Assembly (NCBI GenBank): GCA_964370985.1 | Contig: CAYJLE010000029.1 | Span: forward strand, 1-38,869 | Length of the DNA stretch: 38,869 bases | Origin: JAHDVS01 sp964370985 | Lineage (GTDB): Bacteria; Actinomycetota; Thermoleophilia; Gaiellales; Gaiellaceae | Direction: 5' to 3' | Part shown: positions 7,128 through 13,520 of the stretch, piece by piece | How the letters are laid out: each line of letters begins with the position of its first letter | Numbering within the stretch: the first letter of the stretch is position 1 | Notes under the pieces: generated by a model | What the model was told of the DNA's origin: nothing | The model's database searches: none | The model's input: the letters and a program-made list of their open reading frames with translations, nothing else | Translations under genes and position numbers: made by a program

Positions 7128-7240
7128 CTACGCTGATCCCAGCCTGGCCATCACACCGGGACCGCCGTCGCGAAATTCCACGACGACCGGGACATTCTCT
7201 CGCGGGGAGTCAGTGGTGATCACCAACTCTTTTCGTTGAG
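7128..7240 (-). pseudogene. fragment resembling a histidine kinase ATPase domain
   Basis: The minus strand encodes RKELVITTDSPRENVPVVVEF followed by RDGGPGV and then a stop after MARLGSA. This matches the strand and G1-box region of histidine kinase HATPase domains (ELVI.T ... V.V.DSGPG). Only about 35 residues remain, with no dimerisation domain and no rest of the ATPase domain. It is a degraded gene piece. Confidence 0.4.
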
Positions 7241-7320
7241 GCCGCGATTCGGGGCAGGCGATCGCGCTCGCCGGAAGACGCTCCGTCCCAGTTGCCGAGT
7301 AGGGCCGGGGCGCTTCGCTT

Positions 7321-7587
7321 TCACGTCCGGCGTCTGCCGGCGAGCAGTCCCCACAGCATGAGGAGGCCGATGGCGCCGACGATTGCCGCGACCCACGTGC
7401 TGAGGTCGAAGAACTCGTCGATCGGGTCACCGAGATCGAGCGCCCTGGCGATGAAGCCGCCGAGGAGGGCGCCCGCGATGCCGATCAGCGTTGTGACGAT
7501 GATCCCGCCCGGCTGCCCACCAGGGAGAACGAGCTTGGCGATCGCTCCGGCCGCGAGCCCGAGGAGGATCCAGCCAAGTATTCCCAT
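7321..7587 (-). CDS. GlsB/YeaQ/YmgE family small membrane protein
   Basis: This 88-aa protein starts at ATG 7587 with AAAGGA seven bases upstream. It has three hydrophobic segments (GILGWILLGLAAGAIAKLV, GIIVTTLIGIAGALLGGFIA, WVAAIVGAIGLLMLWGLLAG) and the family motif GLAAGAIAKLVLPGGQPGG. This family (Transgly_assoc) is linked to stress responses, but its biochemical activity is unknown. It is the only apparently intact gene between the tRNA and the GH15 gene apart from a possible 40-aa peptide. Confidence 0.9.
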   Translation of the reverse strand: MGILGWILLGLAAGAIAKLVLPGGQPGGIIVTTLIGIAGALLGGFIARALDLGDPIDEFFDLSTWVAAIVGAIGLLMLWGLLAGRRRT

Positions 7588-7837
7588 TCAACGTCCTTTC
7601 GAGTTGCGGGTAACGCGCTGCCTCCTGCGCCGTGCGGAGATGTTGGGTGAGATCTTCACAGTAACAACCACGGGCGCGGCGAAAGGCCGAATTTCGCGTC
7701 TGGCCTCCCGTCAGAGTAGCGTCCCCGCTCGTGGCGTACGAGTCGGTTGAGGTCGTCTTCCGCGGGTCCGGGTGGTAGCTGACCGTCGCGTCACCCTCGC
7801 AAGTCGGTTTCCGAACGACGAAGCGAGGAGGAGCACG

Positions 7838-8132
7838 GTGGTCGAGCACACGATGGGCGTCACGGGCTGGTTACGCAAGCAGTTGGAGCTGGCGAGCCCG
7901 GACCTGTTGCGGGTGACGGTCAAGGATTTCGCCGAGGCGCTCTGCGGTGCCGGCTGGGGCGCGCGGAGCCCGGAGCGGGTCAACCGCCGTAACGGCTACC
8001 GGGGAGCGCGACTGGGACACGCGCGTGGGCTCGATCGAGCTCGCCGTCCCGAAGCTCAGGGAGGGCGCCTACTTCCCTGACTGGCTGCTTGAGCCGCGCC
8101 GCAGGGCGGAGCGGGCGTTCAGGAGGCTGTGA
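7838..8132 (+). pseudogene. IS256-family (Mutator) transposase, N-terminal fragment with frameshift
   Basis: Reading starts at GTG 7838 with GAGGAGG upstream and goes through WLRKQLELASPDLLRVTVKD to RVNRRNGYR. There an extra G in GGGG (8001-8004) shifts the frame. The family sequence continues in the next frame as ERDWDTRVGSIELAVPKLRE and then EPRRRAERAF, ending at a stop at 8132 where relatives would continue VQEAYV. Only about the first quarter of a normal 400-aa transposase remains, so it is inactive. Confidence 0.8.
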
Positions 8133-8185
8133 CGAAACGATTAGCGAAACGCGGCAGAGCTTCGGGGCCCGCGCTCGTTAGGTGC

Positions 8186-8308
8186 CTAGCTGCGAGGCGG
8201 ACGCTTTCGTCGGCTGCCTCGGGGCAAGATGTACATGGCTAGGAGGGCGACGACGATGATCGCCGCCACGATGGCGACGATAGCGACGGTGGAGGCTGCG
8301 ATGACCAC
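8186..8308 (-). CDS. possible 40-aa single-span membrane peptide
   Basis: From GTG 8308 the minus strand reads VVIAASTVAIVAIVAAIIVV, then ALLAMYILPRGSRRKRPPRS and a stop. That is one hydrophobic helix of about 27 residues followed by a basic tail, a plausible N-out membrane peptide. There is no strong ribosome-binding site and no family that I recognise. It lies between two transposase remnants, so it may be a chance frame. Confidence 0.35.
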   Translation of the reverse strand: MVIAASTVAIVAIVAAIIVVALLAMYILPRGSRRKRPPRS

Positions 8309-8344
8309 GCGGCCATTGTAGCCCCATGGTCAGGGTCGAAACTA

Positions 8345-8605
8345 GGCGGCGAGTGGAACCGCTCGCGCTCTGGCGAGTGTCACGCCGAGCCGAGTGAGCA
8401 TCGTGAGGTCGGCGTGAAGGGCGACCCGCTCAAGCCCACCGAAACGAAGGGGGCAAGCCCGTACTCATGCTTCAATCTTCTGAGCTCGCGCTCGACGGCG
8501 GCGCGGCCACGGCAGAGCTCGCGCCAGCGCTGCGTCTCGCGGGGGATCAACGGATGGAGGCGATCCGCCTTGATGCACACCGAGGCGGCCTTGCACCCGC
8601 CGATG
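8345..8605 (-). pseudogene. DDE transposase C-terminal fragment with frameshift
   Basis: The minus strand encodes CKAASVCIKADRLHPLIPRE, then a block with RRAAVERELRRLKHEYGLAP in the pattern of the C-terminal (Glu) part of IS4/IS5-like DDE transposases (AVERE..RLKHE). A frameshift follows VSVG. The expected LERVALHADLTMLTRLGV continues one frame over to a TAG at 8345. The 5' part of the gene is gone. The truncation point lies just before the palindrome at 8614. Confidence 0.65.
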
Positions 8606-8613
8606 GGACAGCG

Positions 8614-8635
8614 GTGCCAGGCACGTGCCTGGCAC
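8614..8635. repeat. GTGCCAGGCAC palindrome, copy 1
   Basis: This is a perfect 22-bp palindrome: GTGCCAGGCAC followed by its own reverse complement. It is preceded by GGGACAGCG. It lies exactly at the junction between a transposase fragment (8345-8605) and an MFS fragment (8657-8721). Copies occur at 10767 and 34332. It is typical of REP-like dispersed hairpins. Confidence 0.8.
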
Positions 8636-8656
8636 TCGGGCGAGCGGGCCCCCCCC

Positions 8657-8721
8657 GATCGGCCCCGCCACCCGCACTGCTCACGGCTGCCCGATCCCCG
8701 CGGTGAGGAAGACGCCGCCCG
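8657..8721 (-). pseudogene. internal fragment of an MFS transporter gene
   Basis: These 65 bp match 11160-11224 of the intact MFS gene with nine differences (about 86% by eye). They encode GGVFLTAGIGQP, after which the Trp codon of the intact gene is TGA, then VRVAGPIG. Together with the fragment at 6981 it shows that a second, related MFS gene once lay here and was broken up. Confidence 0.65.
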
Positions 8722-8801
8722 GCCCCGCGCGAGTTCCTGAGGATCGTGGTCGGTCAGCGTTCGGGCTGCGACCTGGCGGCGCGAGCCGCCGTGCCTCCGG
8801 G

Positions 8802-10604
8802 TCAACCCAGCCGGCGGTCGAGGTTGTAGGCGGCGGAGATGAGCGACAGGTGGGTGAACGCCTGCGGGAAGTTGCCGAGCTGCTCCCCGGTCGGGCCGAT
8901 CTCCTCCGAATAGAGACCGAGGTGGTTCGCGTAGGTGAGCATCTTCTCGAAGACCAGGCGTGCCTCGTCGAGACGGCCGGCGCGGGCGAGCGCTTCCACG
9001 TACCAGAAGGTGCAGATCGAGAAGGTTCCCTCGCTGCCGTCGATGCCGTCGGGTGACGCCTCCACGTTGTAGCGGTAGACGAGGCTGTCCGAGACGAGCT
9101 CCCGCGAGATCGCATCGAGCGTCGAGAGCCAGCGCGGGTCGGTCGGCGCGACCAGCTTGACGAGCGGCATGAGCAGCACGGACGCGTCGAGCACGTCGGT
9201 GTCGTAGTGCTGGACGAACGCACCTCGCTGCTCGTGCCAGCCCCGCTCCATGATCTGGCCGTAGATCCGGTCGCGCACCCCGTGCCAGCGGACGAGGTCG
9301 GCGGGACGCCCGCGACGCCGCGCCATCCGGATCGCCCGCTCGATCGCGACCCAGCACATGAGCCGGGAGTACGTGAAGTCCTGGCGGCCGCCGCGCGTCT
9401 CCCAGATCCCCTCGTCCGGCCGGTCCCAGTTCTCGCAGACCCAGTCGACGATCCCGCACAGCCCCTGCCAGGCGTCGTGGGAGATCGGCTCGCCGTGCTT
9501 GTCGTACAGGTAGATCGAGTCCACCAGCTCGCCGTAGATGTCGAGCTGGAGCTGCGTCGCGGCGCGATTGCCGACCCGAACCGGGCGGCTTCCCCGGTAG
9601 CCGTCGAGGTGATCGAGCTCGATCTCGTCGATGTGCGAAGCGCCGTCGAGGCGGTACATCACCTGGAGCGGGCCCTCGCCGCCGTGCTCGTGGCCCGTGA
9701 CGTGGGACTGGAGCCACCCGAAGAAGCGCTTCGCCTCCTCGGTGAACCCGAGCTGGAGAAAGGCGTAGAGGGTGAAGGCCGCGTCGCGGATCCACGTGTA
9801 GCGGTAGTCCCAGTTCCGCGATCCGCCCACCAGCTCGGGCAGGCTCGTCGTGGGCGCCGCGACCATCGCACCCGTCGGGTGGTAGGTGAGCAGCTTGAGG
9901 GTGAGCGCCGAGCGGTTCACCATCTCGCGCCACCGTCCGCGGTACGTGGAACGGCCGATCCACCGCCGCCAGAACTCGACGGTCTGCTCGAACAGGGCAC
10001 GTGTGTGCCCCTCCGGGAACCGCTGCGGCACGTGCCCCGGATCGACTCGCTCGAGCACGAAGGCCGCGCTCTCGCCCGCGCGCAGGCCGAACCCGGCGAC
10101 GACGCCGTCGCCGTGCCGCTCGAGGGGAATTCCGCTCGAGACGGAAAGGCTCAGGCCGGGGGAGGTGAACACGGCGCCGTTCGGGTGCATCAGCACGTCG
10201 TGCCGCTCGCGTGCGTAGTCGAACCTCGGCTGGATCTCGATCCGGAACGTCATCTCGCCGCGGACGCACACGATCCGGCGGACGAGCCGGTGGCGGTGGA
10301 CGTCCTCCTCGAGGCTCTCGATCGGCATGAAGTCCTCGACCTCGCCGACGCCGGCGGTCGTGAGGAAACGGGTGATGAGGACGTTCGTGTCAGGGAGGTA
10401 CAGCTGCTTCGTCGTCCACTCGCAGTCCGTCGGCCGGACGCGGAAGTACCCGCCGCCGTCCCGGTCGAGGATCGACGCGAAGACGCTCGGCGAGTCGAAG
10501 TGCGGGCAGCAGTACCAGTCGATCGTGCCGTCGGTACCGACGAGGGCGACGGTGTGCAGGTCGCCGATAACACCGTGCTCCGCGATCGGGAGGTAGTCGC
10601 TCAT
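8802..10604 (-). CDS. glycoside hydrolase family 15 (glucoamylase / trehalase-like)
   Basis: This protein of 600 residues starts at ATG 10604 (MSDYLPIAEHGVIGDLHTVA), with AGAGGG nine bases upstream. GTG 10610 would leave too little spacing. The N-terminal beta domain is followed by the (alpha/alpha)6 barrel with GGSRNWDYRYTWIRDAAFTL. The probable general acid Glu is in DEGIWETRGGRQDFTYSR and the general base Glu in LGLYSEEIGPTGEQLGNFPQ. These motifs are those of the actinobacterial GH15 group that includes mycobacterial-type trehalases. It hydrolyses alpha-glucosidic bonds; trehalose is a likely substrate but maltooligosaccharides cannot be excluded. There is no signal peptide, so it is cytoplasmic. 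A tandem 12-bp repeat (TAGACGGGGA(T/C)A twice, 10663-10686) lies in its upstream region. Confidence 0.9.
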   Translation of the reverse strand: MSDYLPIAEHGVIGDLHTVALVGTDGTIDWYCCPHFDSPSVFASILDRDGGGYFRVRPTDCEWTTKQLYLPDTNVLITRFLTTAGVGEVEDFMPIESLEEDVHRHRLVRRIVCVRGEMTFRIEIQPRFDYARERHDVLMHPNGAVFTSPGLSLSVSSGIPLERHGDGVVAGFGLRAGESAAFVLERVDPGHVPQRFPEGHTRALFEQTVEFWRRWIGRSTYRGRWREMVNRSALTLKLLTYHPTGAMVAAPTTSLPELVGGSRNWDYRYTWIRDAAFTLYAFLQLGFTEEAKRFFGWLQSHVTGHEHGGEGPLQVMYRLDGASHIDEIELDHLDGYRGSRPVRVGNRAATQLQLDIYGELVDSIYLYDKHGEPISHDAWQGLCGIVDWVCENWDRPDEGIWETRGGRQDFTYSRLMCWVAIERAIRMARRRGRPADLVRWHGVRDRIYGQIMERGWHEQRGAFVQHYDTDVLDASVLLMPLVKLVAPTDPRWLSTLDAISRELVSDSLVYRYNVEASPDGIDGSEGTFSICTFWYVEALARAGRLDEARLVFEKMLTYANHLGLYSEEIGPTGEQLGNFPQAFTHLSLISAAYNLDRRLG

Positions 10605-10766
10605 CCGCACGCCCTCTGACCCGCCGCGCGGGGGTTTCGATTCGGCACGACAGGGCAGACTCTAGACGGGGATATAGACGGGGACACCGGCTGGGGCCGC
10701 CCCGGTCGGGCGGTGCCCATGCGCCCATGCGCCGGCCGTTGCGTGGAGGGCGGGATAGGGACACCA

Positions 10767-10790
10767 GGTGCCAGGCACGTGCCTGGCACC
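10767..10790. repeat. GTGCCAGGCAC palindrome, copy 2
   Basis: This is a perfect 24-bp palindrome (the 22-bp core plus one extra base pair), preceded by GATAGGGACACCA. It starts 16 bases after the stop of the MFS gene (10806, minus strand), so the RNA hairpin could also terminate or stabilise that transcript. Confidence 0.8.
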
Positions 10791-10805
10791 GCGTCGGAGC
10801 GGGGC

Positions 10806-12131
10806 TCACGAGCCGCCGCCGAGCGAGCCCTGCGCGGGTGCCACGGCCAGCGCGGGCTCGAGCTCCGTCTCCTCCGCGACGTGCTCGTCGGAGACGGGGC
10901 GGATCACCGCCCAGCCGACCAGCGCAGCGAGCGCCAGCCCGGCGAGCGCGACGCGGCTCGCGTCGAGCGCGCTCAGCCAGCCCGTCCGCTGGTGCAGCAC
11001 CCACACGGTGGTGCTCCAGATCAGGAGCGGGCCGAACGCCGACGCGAGCCGGCTCGCGAGGTTGAAGAAGCCGAAGAACTGGCCTCGCAGCGCGGGCGGG
11101 GCGAGGCGGAGCATGAACACCCGGTCGGCCGTCCAGACGAAGCCGAGCGCGACCCCGACGATCGGTCCGGCGACCCACACCGTCCACGGCTGCCCGATCC
11201 CCGCGGTCAGGAAGACACCGCCCGAGAACAGGGGCAGCACGAACAGCAGCGGCCGTTTCGGCCCGTGCCACTCGACGAGCCGGCCGGCGGCGATCGCGCC
11301 GCCGGCTGCGGCGAGCACGGCGAGCCCGACCACGAGGTTCTTCTCTCTCTCGGAGAAGCCGCCGAGCCGGGTCATGTAGACCGTCAGGAACGCGCTGAGC
11401 GTCGCGATCGCGTCCGCGTAGAGGAACCGTCCGAGCAGGAACCGCGCCGCACGTGGGTGGCGGCGCACCTCGCGCATGCTCCGGGCAAACTGCGCGAACG
11501 CTGCCCGGGTGACCGAGCCGCGCGTCTCGGCAGGCGGCCGCGGGCGCTCGCGGATCAGCACCAGTGCGGGCAGGGCGAACACGAGGAACAGGAGCCCGGC
11601 CGGCGCGAACGCGCGCTGCTTGCTGCCGTCGCCCACGACCAGCTCGGCGACGACGACCAGCGCGACGATCGTGCCGACGAACCCGAGCGCGACGGCGAGC
11701 CCGGACACGCGGCCACGGCTGCCGGCCGGCGCCACGTCCGCGAGCAGCGGGTCGTACTGGGCGAAGGCGAGCTGCGCGAACAGGACGCCGATCCCCGCCA
11801 CGATCAGCAGGGGCAGGATGCTGCCGCCGGACGGCAGGACGCCGAGGACCGCGCTCGCGCCGCAGGCGACGAGCGTGAAGGCCCCGAGCAGCGGTCGACG
11901 GTGCCCGAGCTGGTCGGCCAGGGCGCCGGCCAGCGGCATCGCGATCACGACGATCACGACGACGACGAACTGGGTCACGCTGACGTACCAGTCCGGCCGG
12001 CCGAGGTCGTTGATCACCCAGGTCGGGAAGAACCGGACCATGAGCAGGAACGCGAAGATCGAATAGGCGAAGTCGTAGAGCGCCCAGGCGAACGGCGCCC
12101 CCCGCCACTGGGACCACGACGCGTCGGTCAC
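10806..12131 (-). CDS. MFS transporter, UMF1 / Atg22-like family
   Basis: This 441-aa integral membrane protein starts at GTG 12131 (encoding MTDASWSQWRGAPFAWALYD). The first helix WALYDFAYSIFAFLLMVRFFP and the loop ADQLGHRRPLLGAF (the MFS A-like motif) match the UMF1 group, also called the vacuole effluxer Atg22-like family. About 11-12 hydrophobic segments are visible. The substrate is unknown. The cytoplasmic C-terminal tail is acidic, then Ala/Gly-rich. Pieces of this gene or a close relative are scattered at 6981-7079 and 8657-8721. No strong ribosome-binding site is seen. Confidence 0.85.
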   Translation of the reverse strand: MTDASWSQWRGAPFAWALYDFAYSIFAFLLMVRFFPTWVINDLGRPDWYVSVTQFVVVVIVVIAMPLAGALADQLGHRRPLLGAFTLVACGASAVLGVLPSGGSILPLLIVAGIGVLFAQLAFAQYDPLLADVAPAGSRGRVSGLAVALGFVGTIVALVVVAELVVGDGSKQRAFAPAGLLFLVFALPALVLIRERPRPPAETRGSVTRAAFAQFARSMREVRRHPRAARFLLGRFLYADAIATLSAFLTVYMTRLGGFSEREKNLVVGLAVLAAAGGAIAAGRLVEWHGPKRPLLFVLPLFSGGVFLTAGIGQPWTVWVAGPIVGVALGFVWTADRVFMLRLAPPALRGQFFGFFNLASRLASAFGPLLIWSTTVWVLHQRTGWLSALDASRVALAGLALAALVGWAVIRPVSDEHVAEETELEPALAVAPAQGSLGGGS

Positions 12132-12173
12132 GCACGTAGCGTACGGCGGCGGCGTTGCCTGCCGCTCCCGCTG

Positions 12174-12527
12174 CTACGCCGCGGCGCGGGCGAGTGCGAG
12201 CGCGGACTCGACTGCCCGCTCGAGCTCGGCGATCCGAAACGGCTTCGTGATGACGGCGACCGGCTCGAGCTCGAGCGCGCTGTCGTCCGGCGCGAGCGTG
12301 GAGATGCACACGATCGGGAGCTCCGGGCTCTCCTGGCGAAGCGCCCGCGCGCATTCGAGCATCGGCCCGTCCGCCGGGTTCAGGATCAGGGCGTCGAGCT
12401 CGCCGCCGTGCGCGTCGGCGGTCAGGCACGGGACGGGCGTGTGCCCGAGGTGCTCGAGCGTCCGCAGGAGCAGCGCGCGCAGCTCGGGGTGGGACTCACA
12501 GACGGCGATCCGGGCGGCGCGACTCAT
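12174..12527 (-). CDS. degenerate response-regulator receiver domain protein
   Basis: This 117-aa protein starts MSRAARIAVCESHPELRALL. The Lys of receiver domains (AVITKPFRIAELERAVESAL, Lys95) and the overall beta/alpha pattern are present. The position of the phosphorylated Asp reads LDALILNPADGP, with Asn50 in place of Asp, so it probably cannot be phosphorylated in the usual way. There is no output domain. It may act as a phosphorylation-independent adaptor. No kinase gene is adjacent. An imperfect inverted repeat (GTCCAACCC / GGGTTTGGAC, 12540-12569) lies 13 bp upstream. Confidence 0.7.
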   Translation of the reverse strand: MSRAARIAVCESHPELRALLLRTLEHLGHTPVPCLTADAHGGELDALILNPADGPMLECARALRQESPELPIVCISTLAPDDSALELEPVAVITKPFRIAELERAVESALALARAAA

Positions 12528-12635
12528 CGCCCGGATTATGTCCAACCCGAGCGAGAGGCGGGTTTGGACTATGTAAGGATCGCGTGTGGGTCGGGGGTCA
12601 CGTTGAAGCGCAAGCGCACCCGCTACCCGCGTGTG

Positions 12636-12668
12636 GAGGGCCGGGGGCCGCCGCGGCCCCCGGCCCTC
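12636..12668 (-). terminator. strong hairpin terminator after the secreted coiled-coil gene
   Basis: GAGGGCCGGGGGCC (12636-12649) pairs perfectly with GGCCCCCGGCCCTC (12655-12668) around a 5-nt loop. The 14-bp stem begins eight bases after the stop codon at 12677 on the minus strand. No T tract follows. Confidence 0.7.
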
Positions 12669-12676
12669 GCGGTAGC

Positions 12677-13432
12677 TCAGCGACCGTTGGGCAGCTCGGC
12701 GGACAGCCCGGCCTGCGTGCGCGCCTGCTCGAGCGACTTCGTCGCTGCCTTCGCCTGGCTCTGGAAGGAGCTCGCGATCTGCGCGTAGTTGTTCGCGAGC
12801 GCCTCCGCGGAGCGCTTCGAGGCGGACTGGAGCGCCTGGTCGAGGGAGCCGGCGGCGCCGGTGTGCACCTCGGCGAGCGTCTCGTACTGCGAGAGCGCTT
12901 TCGCGAGCAGCTGCGAGCCGGTCTCCTCGGCCGCGTCCGCGAGCTCGTCGAGATCGCTCGCGGCGTCCGCGCAGGCGGCCTCGGCCGCCGCCGCCAGCCT
13001 CGCGAGCTGCGCGTAGCTCTGCGCCGAGCCGTCGTAGCTCGCCGCCGCCGCGATCAGGGCCTCGACCGCGTCGCCGCAGTCGTCGTAGGTGTCGTAGATC
13101 TCGACCGAGACGTCGTCGACCTCGATCTGGACATCCGTGTCCTCGACCGTCTCGGTCTGCGTCGCCGTCTCCGTCTCGGCGACGGTCACCGTCTCGGCGG
13201 GCTCGGTCTCGGTCTTCGTCTTCTTGACGGTCTCCGTCACGACCTCGGTCTCGCCGGCGTTCACGGTCTCCGTCACGACCACCGTCTCGTCCCGGTCCGT
13301 TGCCGGCACGACAGGCGCGGCCGAGCCGTCTCCGTCGCTGGCTCTCGACGCGAACACGGCGGCGCCGGCGCCGAGGGCGACGACCGTGACGCCGACGACC
13401 ATGAGCAGCAGCACCTGTTGTACGCGACTCAT
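12677..13432 (-). CDS. secreted or membrane-anchored coiled-coil protein with Thr/Val/Glu repeats
   Basis: This 251-aa protein starts at ATG 13432, five bases after GGAGG. The N-terminus (SRVQQVLLLMVVGVTVVALG) is a single hydrophobic anchor or signal. Residues from about 45 to 105 are a low-complexity stretch rich in TETV and TVTETE units, likely an extended acidic spacer. The rest is Ala-rich and helical (LARLAAAAEAACADAASDLD and similar), with two Cys (DDCGDAVEAL, EAACADA) that may pair. No family is recognised. An extracytoplasmic structural or surface role is inferred from the architecture only. Confidence 0.7.
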   Translation of the reverse strand: MSRVQQVLLLMVVGVTVVALGAGAAVFASRASDGDGSAAPVVPATDRDETVVVTETVNAGETEVVTETVKKTKTETEPAETVTVAETETATQTETVEDTDVQIEVDDVSVEIYDTYDDCGDAVEALIAAAASYDGSAQSYAQLARLAAAAEAACADAASDLDELADAAEETGSQLLAKALSQYETLAEVHTGAAGSLDQALQSASKRSAEALANNYAQIASSFQSQAKAATKSLEQARTQAGLSAELPNGR

Positions 13433-13520
13433 CACGACCTCCGTGGGGGCTTCCGGCCATCACCGCCGGCTCCCGCTGTATCGGCCGCGTTCGCGTCGGC
13501 CTTGAGGGTGCTCGTCCGAG

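Noticed and set aside
12636..12668. Long GC hairpin as a member of the dispersed palindrome family
   Set aside because: Its sequence is unrelated to GTGCCAGGCAC and its place right after a stop codon is explained by termination.
10713..12788. A 691-codon open frame on the plus strand over the MFS gene
   Set aside because: It is the antisense shadow of the MFS and receiver genes, with an Arg/Glu/Asp-rich composition and no domain. The minus strand has clear families.
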